From the NCBI GenBank assembly GCA_027482185.1, contig JAIXWF010000022.1, positions 620,001 to 684,000 on the forward strand: a stretch of DNA of 64,000 bases, written 5' to 3'. A program made the translations under genes and the position numbers. Below the pieces are notes generated by a model, which was not told the DNA's origin, ran no database searches, and saw only the letters and a program-made list of their open reading frames with translations. The DNA is from Opitutaceae bacterium. Its GTDB lineage: Bacteria; Verrucomicrobiota; Verrucomicrobiia; Opitutales; Opitutaceae. This document shows, one piece after another, positions 54,979 through 64,000 of the stretch (the first letter of the stretch is position 1; every line of letters begins with the position of its first letter).

Positions 54979-55488
54979 GAGCAGCAGCAGCTGCAAATTC
55001 GATCCGCGCACGGTGCGGGCGGCGGCGAGGTCGCGGATGAACGCCAGCGCCTCCTCGTAGTCGCGTTTCCGCCGCGCGGTCGCGCGGGCGGAGGGCGGCA
55101 GGAGGGCGGGACGGAGATTGGTCACGAGCAACGTGGCCTCGCGGAACGGCGCGAGCTTCTTCAACCCGGCCATGATCTCCGCGCGCGTGAACAGCGGCGT
55201 GGCCGACGCCAGCGTCAACGAGGCGTCCCAGTGGAAGAAGCCGTGCCGCGGCTGCCGCGCGAAGAGCCGTGCGAGCAGTTCGGCGGCGGCGGCGTTGAAC
55301 GCGGTGTCGTATTTGCGCGCGAACTCCGGGTGCGCGGCGTTCTGCCGCACGAATTCCGCCAGACTCAGGGCGATGGCGTCGCGGATCTGCGCCGCCAGGT
55401 AGAGATCCTGCCCGGTCGTGTGGGCGAAGAGCGCGTTGATGAAATGGAGCCGGCGGAGGTCTTCCCGGTCGGCGGGCGGCTTGGCCAT
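54976..55488 (-). CDS. Conserved-context protein of unknown function, 170 residues
   Basis: I do not recognise this family. The 170-residue protein is soluble, all-helical and basic, with segments RRLHFINALFAHTTGQDLYLAAQIRD, LSLAEFVRQNAAHPEFARKYD and EIMAGLKKLAPFREATLLVTN. It has no signal peptide or membrane helix. It starts 7 bases after nrdR on the same strand, in the place where nusB is often found, but it does not resemble NusB in sequence. Tight spacing indicates one trpG-nrdR-this gene operon. The TGA stop is shared with the end of a MITE-like element. Confidence 0.65.
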   Translation of the reverse strand: MAKPPADREDLRRLHFINALFAHTTGQDLYLAAQIRDAIALSLAEFVRQNAAHPEFARKYDTAFNAAAAELLARLFARQPRHGFFHWDASLTLASATPLFTRAEIMAGLKKLAPFREATLLVTNLRPALLPPSARATARRKRDYEEALAFIRDLAAARTVRGSNLQLLLL

Positions 55489-55495
55489 GCGGCGG

Positions 55496-55963
55496 TCAGC
55501 TTTCTTTGCCCTTCAACTTGTCGAGCGTGCTGATCTCGTCGACGAACTCGGCGACGTCCCGGAATTCCTTGTACACGCTGGCGAACCGCACGTAGGCGAC
55601 CTGGTCGACGGTGCGGAGGCGCTGCATCACGCCTTCGCCGATGGCGCGGGACGGGATTTCCTTTTCGAACTGCGCTTCCATGGCGTCCATCACGTCCTCG
55701 ACGAGCATCGCGATCTGTTCGCCGTCGACCGGGCGTTTGTGGCAGGCGGCGCGCACGGCGCGGACCAGTTTCTCGCGGTCGAAATCCTCGCGGCGGCCGT
55801 CGCGCTTGATGACGACGACGCCGTCGCGCACCAGCATTTCGGTCGTGCTGTAGCGGTGGCCGCATTCCAGGCATTCGCGCCGGCGACGGATCGTCGACCC
55901 CTCCTTGCTGATGCGGGAGTCGATGACCTTGTCCTCGATGGAGGTGCACTTGGGGCAACGCAT
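55496..55963 (-). CDS. nrdR: Transcriptional repressor NrdR
   Basis: A zinc-finger and ATP-cone repressor of ribonucleotide reductase genes. The 155-residue protein has an N-terminal zinc ribbon (MRCPKCTSIEDKVIDSR and RRRRECLECGHRYSTTE, four cysteines) followed by the ATP-cone (VVVIKRDGRREDFDREKLVRAVRAACHKRPVDGEQI) and the ending YKEFRDVAEFVDEIS. All family hallmarks are present. The ATG at 55963 lies 11 bases after trpG. No NrdR box was found near ribonucleotide reductase genes, since none is in the window. Confidence 0.96.
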   Translation of the reverse strand: MRCPKCTSIEDKVIDSRISKEGSTIRRRRECLECGHRYSTTEMLVRDGVVVIKRDGRREDFDREKLVRAVRAACHKRPVDGEQIAMLVEDVMDAMEAQFEKEIPSRAIGEGVMQRLRTVDQVAYVRFASVYKEFRDVAEFVDEISTLDKLKGKES

Positions 55964-55974
55964 GCGCAGCCAGA

Positions 55975-56541
55975 CTAGTTCAGCGCGAGAAAGTTCTCCA
56001 AAATCTTCATCCCGCCCACGGTCGCGATCGACTCGGGGTGGAACTGCACGCCCCAGATGGGGAGCGACCGGTGGCGCAGGCCCATGACCTCGCCCTCCGC
56101 CGTTTCCGCCGTGATCTCGAGCTCGGCCGGGAAGGTCGCGCGGTCGACGAGCAGCGAATGGTAGCGCGTGGCGGCGAAACCCTGCGGCATGCCGCGGAAC
56201 ACATCCGTGTCGCGGTGCAAAATGGGCGAGGTCTTGCCGTGCATCAGGCGGCCGGCGCGCACGACGTTGCCGCCGAAGTAATGCCCGATCGACTGGTGCC
56301 CGAGGCAGACGCCGAAGATCGGTTTCCGCCCCGCAAAGGCCTTGATGATGTCGAGGGTGACCCCGGCTTCGCGCGGCGAGCAAGGGCCGGGGGAAAGCAG
56401 CACGCGCTCGGGATTCAGGGCCACGGCCTGCTCCGGCGTGATTTCGTTGTTCCGGTAGACGCGCTGCGTCACGCCCAGCTGGCCGAAGTATTGGACCAGG
56501 TTGAACGTGAACGAATCGTAGTTGTCGATGACCAGGAGCAC
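55975..56541 (-). CDS. trpG: Anthranilate/aminodeoxychorismate synthase component II
   Basis: The glutaminase subunit that supplies ammonia for anthranilate (tryptophan) or aminodeoxychorismate (folate) synthesis. The 188-residue protein shows [23 protein letters not shown] at the start, [11 protein letters not shown] near residue 50, the nucleophile in [17 protein letters not shown] (about 75-91) and the His-Glu pair in [15 protein letters not shown] near 165. TrpG and PabA cannot be told apart by sequence, and many bacteria use one protein for both. No trpE or pabB is adjacent. It heads an operon with nrdR. Confidence 0.92.
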   Translation of the reverse strand: MLLVIDNYDSFTFNLVQYFGQLGVTQRVYRNNEITPEQAVALNPERVLLSPGPCSPREAGVTLDIIKAFAGRKPIFGVCLGHQSIGHYFGGNVVRAGRLMHGKTSPILHRDTDVFRGMPQGFAATRYHSLLVDRATFPAELEITAETAEGEVMGLRHRSLPIWGVQFHPESIATVGGMKILENFLALN

Positions 56542-56723
56542 GGTCGTCGAGTAACCCGGGAACGCGCCCGAGGGTCAAGCGCCGGGCTCGGCCCGGAGGC
56601 CGCCCGGCCGGCACAGTTCCCGTCCGATGCATCCGCCCGCTGCGCCCCCGCTCCGGGGATCGGCCAAGCCGGGGCCGCAGTTTCGGCGGGACGTCCGGGG
56701 TGGCGGTTGTCCATGCTGCCGGG

Positions 56724-57869
56724 ATGTCCGCCGTCTTTGAGCTCCTGAAAACCGATTCCGTCACGGCCGCCCGGCGCGGCCGCCTGCGCACGCGGCACGG
56801 AGTCGTCGAAACGCCCATCTTCATGCCCGTGGGCACGCAGGGCACGGTGAAGTCGGTGACGCCCGTGCAACTGCGCGAGATCGGCGCGCAGATCATTCTC
56901 GGCAACACCTACCACCTGAACCTGCGCCCGGGCAGCGAACTCGTGCGCGAGCTCGGCGGGTTGCACCGTTTCATGGGTTGGGACGGACCGATCCTCACGG
57001 ACAGCGGCGGCTTCCAGGTCTTCTCGCTCGCGAAGCTGCGCGACATCCGGTCCGACGGCATCGCGTTTTCCTCGCACCTCGACGGCGCGAAACTGTTTCT
57101 CGGGCCAAAGGAAGTGATGGCGATCCAGGCCAATCTCGGTTCGGACATCGCGATGGTGATCGACGAATGCCCGCCCTGGCCGTGCACGCGCGAAGAATGC
57201 CGCGCGGCCGTCGACCGCAGCTACCGCTGGGCCGGCCAGTGCAAGCAGATCGCCGTCGACAACGGCTTCCTCGCCGCGGGCCATCTCGTCTTCGCCATCG
57301 CGCAGGGTTCGACCTTCGACGACCTGCGGCGCGAGGCGGCGGAGTCGTTGGCCGCGCTGGATTTCCCGGGCTACGCCGTCGGCGGCGTCAGCGTCGGCGA
57401 ACCCGAACCCGAAATGCTGAAACAGGTCGGCGCCACGACGCCGTTCATGCCGGCGCACAAACCGCGGTACACGATGGGCCTCGGGACGCCGCCGCAGCTC
57501 CTCAAGATGATCGCGCTCGGCGTGGACATGTTCGACTGCGTGCTGCCGTCGCGCGTCGCGCGCAACGGCCTCGTCTTCACGCCCGACGGACCGATGAACC
57601 TGCGCAACGAACGCTACCGGACGGACCCCAAGCCGATCGTCGAAGGCCTGGCGAACTACACCGCGAATTTCTCCCGCGCCTATTTGCGGCACCTCACGCT
57701 CGCGGGCGAGATTCTCGGCTGCACGCTCCTGACGCTGCACAACCTGCATTTCTACCTCGATCTGATGGCGCAGGCGCGGGCGCACCTCGAGGCCGGCGAC
57801 TACGGTTCCTGGCACCGGGCCTGTGTCGAACGCTACGAGGCCGGGGCGGCCGCGCGGCTGGCGGGCTGA
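56724..57869 (+). CDS. tgt: tRNA-guanine(34) transglycosylase, lacking the zinc cysteines
   Basis: Exchanges guanine-34 for preQ1 in GUN-anticodon tRNAs in queuosine synthesis. The 381-residue protein has the (beta/alpha)8 signatures TPIFMPVGTQGTVKSVTP, ILTDSGGFQVFSLAKLR with a catalytic Asp, GGVSVGEPEPEML and the nucleophile Asp in MFDCVLPSRVARNG. The VSVG segment retains the Val associated with bacterial preQ1 use. The C-x-C-x2-C zinc motif is missing: residues 308, 310 and 313 are Gly, Ala and Thr (EGLANYTANFSRAYL), although the fourth ligand position, His in LHNLHFY, is kept. It probably folds without zinc or binds it otherwise. The ATG at 56724 is preferred over GTG 56700. Confidence 0.9.
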   Translation: MSAVFELLKTDSVTAARRGRLRTRHGVVETPIFMPVGTQGTVKSVTPVQLREIGAQIILGNTYHLNLRPGSELVRELGGLHRFMGWDGPILTDSGGFQVFSLAKLRDIRSDGIAFSSHLDGAKLFLGPKEVMAIQANLGSDIAMVIDECPPWPCTREECRAAVDRSYRWAGQCKQIAVDNGFLAAGHLVFAIAQGSTFDDLRREAAESLAALDFPGYAVGGVSVGEPEPEMLKQVGATTPFMPAHKPRYTMGLGTPPQLLKMIALGVDMFDCVLPSRVARNGLVFTPDGPMNLRNERYRTDPKPIVEGLANYTANFSRAYLRHLTLAGEILGCTLLTLHNLHFYLDLMAQARAHLEAGDYGSWHRACVERYEAGAAARLAG

Positions 57870-57967
57870 CGCCAGGGAAATTCGCGCCGCGGGACCGGGG
57901 TTTCTTCCCGTCCCGTGCTGCCGCCGTCCCGGGAAAAGCGTCCCGTGCGCGGGTTATCCTGCGGGCG

Positions 57968-58891
57968 ATGAACTTCTCCACGGATACGCTCGACCGGGTG
58001 CGCGACGACCTCGCCGCCGACCCGGCGCAAACGCGCGCGGCACTGACCGCGCTGAGCGGCGCCCTCTGCGCGGCCCACCGCGAACAGGATGCCGCGGCCT
58101 GGGCGGAAACGGTGGCGCGGTGCCGCGCCCACCCGCTGCGCGCCGTCCTGCACGAGGACCCGCTCACCCGCCGCACCTACGAACAGCCGCGCGGCTACGC
58201 CGGCGACGCGGAGTTGCTCGACATCATCTACCGCCGGGACTGGCGTGGCGTGGCGGAGCCGCCGTCGCCGACCGGCCAGGCGATTTTCGACTTCACCATC
58301 GGCTGCCGTGCGCCGTCCGCGGTGCGCGCCCGCCGCGAATTGCTCGCGACCATGATCGACGGGGCCTGCGCGCGGACGCCGTCGCCCCACATCCTCTCCG
58401 TGGCCTGCGGCCATCTGCGCGAACTCGCGCTGTCGGCGTCGTTCCGCGCCGGGCAGGTCGGGCGCTTCGTGGGCCTCGACCAGGACGCGCTCAGTTTGGC
58501 GGAGGTGACGCGCAGTCTGCCCGGCGCGGGCGTCGAGACGGTGCCGGGCTCGGTCAAGCTGCTGTTCGGCGGCGCCTTGGCGCGCGAACGTTTCGACTTC
58601 ATCTACACGGCGGGCCTTTACGATTATCTCGACGAACGGTTCGCGCAGCGGCTGACGGCCCGGCTGTTCGCGATGCTGCGGCCCGGCGGGCGCCTGCTCG
58701 TGGCCAATTTCCGCCCCGGCGTGGAGGATGTCGGTTACATGGAGGCGTTCATGGACTGGCGCTTGATCTACCGGGACGCCGCGGCCATGGAGCGGCTGAC
58801 GGCCGCGGTGCCGGGGCCGGAGCTGGCCGGTTGCCGGATCTCGGACGATCCCACGGGCTCGCTCGTGTTCCTCGAACTCGACCGCGTATGA
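57968..58891 (+). CDS. Class I SAM-dependent methyltransferase
   Basis: A 307-residue enzyme, probably an S-adenosylmethionine-dependent methyltransferase of uncertain substrate. The SAM-binding motif I is SPHILSVACGHLRELALS (about residues 139-156), motif II is GRFVGLDQDALSLAEV (about 167-182), and ERFDFIYTAGLYDYLDERFAQRLTARLFAMLRPGGRLLVANFRPG (about 210-250) holds motifs III and IV. The N-terminal 130 residues form a helical domain including YEQPRGYAGDAELLDIIYR. This architecture occurs in enzymes acting on fatty acids and lipids. The stop overlaps the ATG of the desaturase gene as ATGA, so the two are translated together and may act on the same lipid. Confidence 0.8.
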   Translation: MNFSTDTLDRVRDDLAADPAQTRAALTALSGALCAAHREQDAAAWAETVARCRAHPLRAVLHEDPLTRRTYEQPRGYAGDAELLDIIYRRDWRGVAEPPSPTGQAIFDFTIGCRAPSAVRARRELLATMIDGACARTPSPHILSVACGHLRELALSASFRAGQVGRFVGLDQDALSLAEVTRSLPGAGVETVPGSVKLLFGGALARERFDFIYTAGLYDYLDERFAQRLTARLFAMLRPGGRLLVANFRPGVEDVGYMEAFMDWRLIYRDAAAMERLTAAVPGPELAGCRISDDPTGSLVFLELDRV

Positions 58892-59826
58892 CTCCGGGCG
58901 ATACGGCGAACCCGCGGGCGGAGCGGATCGAACGGTGGGTAACGGTCGTCACCGTGGTCCTGCCCCTGGCGGCCACGGTCTGGGCCGTCGTGCTGGGTTG
59001 GCGGCGCTGGGTGGAACCGCGCGACCTCGCGGCCGCGGGCGCGATGTATGTGGCGACGGTGCTCGGGATCACGGTCGGTTTCCACCGGCTGTTCACCCAC
59101 AAGGCGTTCAAGTGCGGTCCCGTCCTGCGCGCCGCCCTCGGGATCGCGGGCAGCATGGCGTCGCAGGGGCCGCTGCTCTTCTGGGTGGCCTGCCATCGCC
59201 GCCACCACCGGCACAGCGACACCGAGCTCGATCCCCATTCGCCGCGGCCCCACGGCGCCGGCGCCCGGGGCGTGCTGCTCGGCTGGTGGCACGCGCATGT
59301 CGGCTGGATGTTCGCGCACCGGCCGGAAAACTACTTCCGCCTCGTCAACGACCTCGTGCGCGACCCGGTCGCGCTCGCGGTGCACCGCGGCTATTTCCTC
59401 TGGGTCGCGGCGGGGCTCGTGTTGCCCGGGGCGGTTTGCGCGGCGGTCGCGGGCGACGGCGCCGCGTTCTGGTCCGGCTTCCTCTGGGGCGGGCTCGTGC
59501 GGATGTTTGTCGTCCACCATGTGACGTGGAGCGTGAATTCCATCTGCCACGTGGCTGGCTCCCGGCCCTTCGCCACCGACGACGGCAGCCGGAACAACGC
59601 CTTCATCGCCGTGCTTTCCCTCGGCGAGGGCTGGCACAACAACCACCATGCCTTTCCGTCGTCGGCCCGGCACGGCTTCGTGTGGTGGCAGGTCGATCCG
59701 TCGTACCTGCTGCTGCGCCTGCTGCAGGCGGCCGGCTTGGTCCGCGATATTCGCACGCCCCCGCCGGCCGCGCGGGTCGCCGCGGCCGGCCGGGCGTCGG
59801 CGCCGATCGCGGCGCTGCCCGAGTAG
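58888..59826 (+). CDS. Membrane acyl-CoA/fatty acid desaturase
   Basis: A 312-residue integral-membrane di-iron desaturase, which inserts a double bond in fatty acyl chains. The three histidine boxes that bind the iron pair are intact: TVGFHRLFTHKAF near residue 64, ACHRRHHRHSDTELDPHSP near 101, and LGEGWHNNHHAFPSS near 246. Membrane helices flank them (VVTVVLPLAATVWAVVLGW, FLWVAAGLVLPGAVCAAV). This fits the delta-9 type. The ATG overlaps the stop of the methyltransferase gene, and the ankyrin-fusion gene follows 66 bases later. Two-gene lipid modification is the likely role. Confidence 0.9.
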   Translation: MTPGDTANPRAERIERWVTVVTVVLPLAATVWAVVLGWRRWVEPRDLAAAGAMYVATVLGITVGFHRLFTHKAFKCGPVLRAALGIAGSMASQGPLLFWVACHRRHHRHSDTELDPHSPRPHGAGARGVLLGWWHAHVGWMFAHRPENYFRLVNDLVRDPVALAVHRGYFLWVAAGLVLPGAVCAAVAGDGAAFWSGFLWGGLVRMFVVHHVTWSVNSICHVAGSRPFATDDGSRNNAFIAVLSLGEGWHNNHHAFPSSARHGFVWWQVDPSYLLLRLLQAAGLVRDIRTPPPAARVAAAGRASAPIAALPE

Positions 59827-59892
59827 GCCGGGCGCGGGATTGGGATGGCGGCCGGACCGGTTTGGGCCACGCTGCCCGTCCGTTCCCGCCCC

Positions 59893-62283
59893 ATGAAGCT
59901 GTTCCTTTTCCGGATGTTCCTGGCCGCATCGGCGGCTTTTGCCACGATCGGTGCCGTCCGCCTGCCGGCGGCCGAAACGCCGCCGCTCGTCGAAGCGCTC
60001 CGGCGCCGCGAGGCGGCGGCGTGGCGCCCGCTGCTTGTCCCCGGGGCCGACCTGCGGGCCGCCGATGCCGACGGCAACACCGCGCTCCATTGGGCCGCGC
60101 TCCACCACGATCGCGCCGCCGTCGCGGCGCTGCTCGCGGCGGGGGCGGACGCGGACGCGAAGAATTCCGCCGGCGCCACGCCGCTGCTCTACGGCGCCGG
60201 CGACGCCGCGGTGGTGCGCGCGCTGCTCGCCCGCGGCGCGAATCCCAACGCCGCCTCCGCGGCCAAGACCACGCCGCTCATGGTCGCGCTGGTCCAGCCC
60301 GACGGCTTCGAGGCAGCGGAGTTGCTGCTCGCGGCCGGGGCCGATGTCCGCGCGACGCGGACCGAGGGCCGCGAGACCATGGTGGCGCGCGCGATTTCCT
60401 CCGGCAACCGGCGCTCGATCGATCTTGTGCTGGCGAGCGGCGTCGAGCTGAAGGCCGGGCAGGGCTCCAGCGCGCTCACGACCGCCGCCTTCTACGGCGA
60501 CGAAGTCACCGCCCGGCAACTGCTCGCCCGCGGGGCCGAGCTCGACCGTTCCAACGGCTTCAACGGCCATTCGCTCAACCAGGCGCTCTACGCCGGCCAT
60601 GCCGGGGTCGCGAAACTGCTCGTCGAGGCCGGCGCGGACCGGCTGCAGCGCTCGCCCCGCGGGCCGCGCACGCCGCCGATCATCTGGGCTGCGTATCCGC
60701 AGGACGGCGACCCGACGGTCGCGCGCCTGCTGCTCGAGCGCGGCGTGGAGCCGGACATGCCCGACGCCGACGGCGCCACCGCGCTGGCCTACGCCCTGCG
60801 CAACGGACCGGATACGCCGCTCGTCGCCCTGCTGCGCGAGGCGGGGGCGAAGGAACCCGCGGCCAGCCGGCGCCGCGCCGTGCCCAATCGGCCCGTGCCG
60901 GAGGCGGCGGACGGCGTGGCGGCCCTCGTGCGCGAGCGCCTGCCGGCGACGCTCGATCTGCTGCAGCGGAGCTCGCTCGCGTTTCTCGACAATCCGTTCG
61001 TCCAAAAGGCCAACTGCATCTCCTGCCACGGGCAGGACCTCACCTCGGTTGTGACGGAGTCGGCGCGGGCGCGGGGCTTCGCCGTCGACGACGGCGAGAC
61101 CGGCCGGCGCCTGCGCGCCCACCGGGCGATGTGGGAACCAGAGACGGCGAAGGCCCGCGAGATGATCGCGCCGTTGCCCGACATGCCGGTGAGCGCCGGC
61201 TACGGCTTCTTCGGTGCCAAGGCGGCGGGAACGGGCCGCGACGCGACCTCGGATGCGTTCGTGCGTTACCTGCTGCGCACGCAGCGGCCCGACGGCAGCT
61301 GGCCGAGTCAGGACCGTCGGCCGCCGATGGAGGACGGCCCGATCAACTCCACGGCCTGGGCGGCTCTCGCGGTGCGCGATTACGCGCCCGCCGGCTACGA
61401 AGCCGAGGCCGCCGCATCCCAGGCGAAGTCCGCCGCGTGGCTCGCGCGGCAGGAACCGCGGACCCACAACGATGCCGTCTTCCGTCTGCTCGGCCGGCAT
61501 TGGAGCGGCGAGCCGGCGGCGCCGCTCGCCGGCGACGTGGAACGCCTCGTCCGCAACCAGCGCCCCGACGGTGGCTGGGCCCAGTTGCCCGGCTTGCAAA
61601 GCGACGCGTGGGCCACGGGCACCGCGTTGTACGCGTTGCACGTCGCGGGAGGAATGGCGCCGGCCGCGCCGGTCTATCGGCGCGGCGTCGCGTTTCTCCT
61701 CCGCACGCAATTCGAGGACGGTTCGTGGTGGGTGCGGAGCCGTGCCTGGCCGTTCCAGCCGCACTTCGACGGCAAGTTTCCCCACGGCAAGGACCAGTGG
61801 ATTTCGCAAGGCGCCACGGGCTGGGCGGCCGCGGCGTTGCTCTTTGTGCTGCCGGAAACGCGCGGCTTCGTCCGGCCTGCGTATGCCGTGCTGGCCGCCG
61901 CGGGCCCGGAGCGGAAACTGGGCGCGGCCCCCGCGGGCGCGCCGCGCGCTGCGCCGCGAGTCGCCGGGCCGGAAGCGGCCGCCGTCGACTTCACGCGGGA
62001 CCTGTTGCCGTTGTTGGAACGTTCCTGCCGGGGTTGCCACGGCAGCGAGAAACCGCGCGCCGATTTTTCGGCCCTGACCCGCGAGGCGTTGCTGAAGGGC
62101 GGCGCGAGCGGCGAGAAGGCCGTGGTACCGGGCGATCCGGATGCCAGTCCGTTGGTTCGTTACATCGAGGGCAAGATCGAGGACCTGGAGATGCCGCCGT
62201 TGGACCGACGGGAGAAGTACCCCGCGTTCACGCCGGCCGAGACGGCGCTGCTGCGCGCGTGGATCGCCGCCGGCGCGCCCTGA
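59893..62283 (+). CDS. Exported ankyrin/cytochrome c/cyclase-like fusion protein
   Basis: A 796-residue periplasmic protein with an unusual mix of domains. After a signal peptide ([26 protein letters not shown]), about ten ankyrin repeats ([33 protein letters not shown] onward) fill residues 40-325. A haem-binding CISCH motif near 377 begins a second part, where [18 protein letters not shown] and QFEDGSWW are QW-like repeats of an alpha/alpha barrel (about 455-650) as in squalene-hopene cyclase. A second haem site, [15 protein letters not shown] near 713, is a Planctomycetes-type cytochrome c module. It may scaffold redox partners at the periplasmic face. No catalytic acid motif of cyclases (DxDD) is visible, so a cyclase reaction is unlikely. 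Confidence 0.75.
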   Translation: MKLFLFRMFLAASAAFATIGAVRLPAAETPPLVEALRRREAAAWRPLLVPGADLRAADADGNTALHWAALHHDRAAVAALLAAGADADAKNSAGATPLLYGAGDAAVVRALLARGANPNAASAAKTTPLMVALVQPDGFEAAELLLAAGADVRATRTEGRETMVARAISSGNRRSIDLVLASGVELKAGQGSSALTTAAFYGDEVTARQLLARGAELDRSNGFNGHSLNQALYAGHAGVAKLLVEAGADRLQRSPRGPRTPPIIWAAYPQDGDPTVARLLLERGVEPDMPDADGATALAYALRNGPDTPLVALLREAGAKEPAASRRRAVPNRPVPEAADGVAALVRERLPATLDLLQRSSLAFLDNPFVQKANCISCHGQDLTSVVTESARARGFAVDDGETGRRLRAHRAMWEPETAKAREMIAPLPDMPVSAGYGFFGAKAAGTGRDATSDAFVRYLLRTQRPDGSWPSQDRRPPMEDGPINSTAWAALAVRDYAPAGYEAEAAASQAKSAAWLARQEPRTHNDAVFRLLGRHWSGEPAAPLAGDVERLVRNQRPDGGWAQLPGLQSDAWATGTALYALHVAGGMAPAAPVYRRGVAFLLRTQFEDGSWWVRSRAWPFQPHFDGKFPHGKDQWISQGATGWAAAALLFVLPETRGFVRPAYAVLAAAGPERKLGAAPAGAPRAAPRVAGPEAAAVDFTRDLLPLLERSCRGCHGSEKPRADFSALTREALLKGGASGEKAVVPGDPDASPLVRYIEGKIEDLEMPPLDRREKYPAFTPAETALLRAWIAAGAP

Positions 62284-62337
62284 GCGCGGAGGGATTTGCT
62301 GGAAAGGGACCGGCGTCTCCGGCACGGTCCCCGCACC

Positions 62338-63264
<927 letters not shown>

Positions 63265-63267
<3 letters not shown>

Positions 63268-63426
63268 GGCGGAATCAGGCAGTTGAGAGACGAAAGTTGA
63301 GGGTTGGGAGATCGATCCGCCGAGCCACGGAAAAGGTCGCCGCAGCCAGCAGCCTTACGAACCGAACGGTTTGGGCTCTCAACTCTCAGCCAAGCTCTCT
63401 CAACGGCATGAGTTCGGCTGAGGCGG
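63265..63426. mobile_element. MITE-like element, copy C (GTTGAGA ends)
   Basis: It begins at the uxs stop TGA with TGAGGCGGAATCAGGCAGTT and ends near 63426 with AGTTCGGCTGAGGCG. Terminal inverted units GTTGAGAG (63282-63289) and CTCTCTCAAC (63395-63404) lie around the core ATCGATCCGCCGAGCCACGG and ACCGAACGGTTTG. It is nearly identical to copy B and more distant from copy A. No transposase gene is inside it. Confidence 0.75.
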
Positions 63427-63429
63427 AGC

Positions 63430-63476
63430 GTGCCGTTGGGAGCTTGGAGCCGAGGGTTGAGAGATCGATCCGTCGC
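63430..63476. repeat. Partial fourth copy of the MITE-like element
   Basis: The 45-base end reads TGCCGTTGGGAGCTTGGAGC then GGGTTGAGAGATCGATCCGT. It matches the first third of copies A and C and stops before the core. It suggests a tandem or truncated insertion next to copy C. Confidence 0.6.
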
Positions 63477-63492
63477 GGTCCTGGCCGCCGGG

Positions 63493-64000
63493 TCAGTTCA
63501 ACAGCAGGTGCACGACGCGCAGGGCCGTGCCGGTGCCGCGCGGATCGTGGTCCGCGGCCAAGCGCACGCGGACGGTGTGTTCGCCGGGCGCCAGGTTGTC
63601 GTCGAGCAACACGGCCCAGGGCAGGTGCAGGCTCGCGCTCCACGGCGTGAACGTCTCGGTCTTTTGGAATTCCGCGCCATCGATGCTGAATTCGATCCGG
63701 CCCGCGTCCGGGCCGGCGACGACGAACAAACCGACGCCTGTGCCGTTGAAGCGGAACGAAAACTCCGCCCCGGGCTCCGTACCGACGAGGACCGGGACGT
63801 TGACGAAGCCGGCCCGCGTGCCCTTGCCGTCGGCGGGTTTCCAGGCGGGCACAACCGCGAAGCCCGGGCCGGGCACGACGTCCGCCACGTTGCCGTACCG
63901 TCCGCGGAAATAGCTCCGCGGATCGACCGGCGTAGGCAGCGGGTGAGGCCGGATCGCCTCCGGCAACGGGCCCGCCCACGCCGCCGCGAACATCCGTTCG
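63493..64000 (-). CDS. C-terminal part of a probable exported SGNH/GDSL-type hydrolase
   Basis: The reading frame enters from beyond base 64000 and ends at 63493, giving about 169 C-terminal residues (the in-frame ATG at 63993 is unlikely to be the start because conserved-looking sequence precedes it). The visible region has a beta-sandwich pattern: YFRGRYGNVADVVPGPGFAVV, GFVNVPVLVGTEPGAEFSFRFNGTGVGLFVVAGPDAG and LHLPWAVLLDDNLAPGEHTVRVRL. This is a typical C-terminal carbohydrate-binding-like domain of Opitutaceae SGNH hydrolases and sialate esterases. The active site is outside the window, so the assignment is tentative. It converges with uxs across the MITE-like region. Confidence 0.5.
   Translation of the reverse strand, partial: ERMFAAAWAGPLPEAIRPHPLPTPVDPRSYFRGRYGNVADVVPGPGFAVVPAWKPADGKGTRAGFVNVPVLVGTEPGAEFSFRFNGTGVGLFVVAGPDAGRIEFSIDGAEFQKTETFTPWSASLHLPWAVLLDDNLAPGEHTVRVRLAADHDPRGTGTALRVVHLLLN

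Noticed and set aside
54976-55488. nusB beside nrdR
   Set aside because: The position fits but the 170-residue sequence has no NusB motifs, so no gene name is given.
59893-62283. A functional squalene-hopene cyclase
   Set aside because: Only QW-like repeats are present. The catalytic DxDD motif is missing and the protein is exported with haem sites.

Overview
The window looks like chromosomal DNA of a GC-rich Verrucomicrobiota bacterium, most likely Opitutaceae. The evidence is three exported proteins with C-terminal sorting tails (two typical PEP-CTERM, one VPETG variant), an autotransporter-type beta-strand repeat protein, two about 1000-residue TonB-dependent receptors with an N-terminal carboxypeptidase-like domain, a Planctomycetes/Verrucomicrobia-style cytochrome/ankyrin fusion, and an almost complete lack of Shine-Dalgarno motifs. 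Taxonomy is inferred from gene content, not from a marker-gene search.

Layout. 1-2.8 kb: a nitrogen-uptake locus (urtA fragment, porin, TorF-like protein) whose two divergent barrel genes each have a sigma-54 -24/-12 motif with exact spacing. 2.9-8.9 kb: arginine synthesis (argC, argJ reversed, argB, argD, argF). 9.2-15.2 kb: double cupin, FAH-family protein, gcvP and nth, then a tRNA-Val. 15.5-28.7 kb: DUF1223 protein, sodium:solute symporter, pectinesterase, a probable sialidase-fold protein, M20 peptidase, PhoD-type phosphatase, TonB receptor, DUF2071 protein, renalase-like amine oxidase. 28.8-40.8 kb: surface and secreted proteins, many unrecognised, including a TonB receptor flanked by an NHL propeller and a helical-toroid protein. 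40.9-48.7 kb: guaA, a LolA-like protein, hisD-hisC-hisB-hisH and citrate synthase. 48.8-53.9 kb: membrane protein, acpS, nnr, dprA and HIT protein. 54-64 kb: PEP-CTERM protein, trpG-nrdR-unknown operon, tgt, methyltransferase-desaturase pair, ankyrin/cytochrome/cyclase-like fusion, UDP-glucuronate decarboxylase, and the end of a probable SGNH hydrolase.

The most unusual feature is not a gene. Almost every gene boundary that is not tightly coupled carries degenerate tandem arrays with a period of 7 bases (variants of GCGGATT, CCGGAAA, GTTGAGA, CGAACTC), sometimes 8. They are often arranged as inverted arms around a short core. They start at or within a few bases of stop codons (argC, argJ, hisH, the TonB receptor, uxs and others), supply the argD start codon and possibly that of hisH, form the tail of a membrane protein and are translated in frame inside GcvP. 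One subtype is a roughly 140-160 bp MITE-like element present three times, each copy beginning at a TGA stop. A separate GCCCGGGCT palindrome family also sits at gene ends. I know of heptamer STRR repeats in cyanobacteria as the nearest analogy, but I do not recognise this family by name. Nothing here shows how the arrays are made or mobilised.
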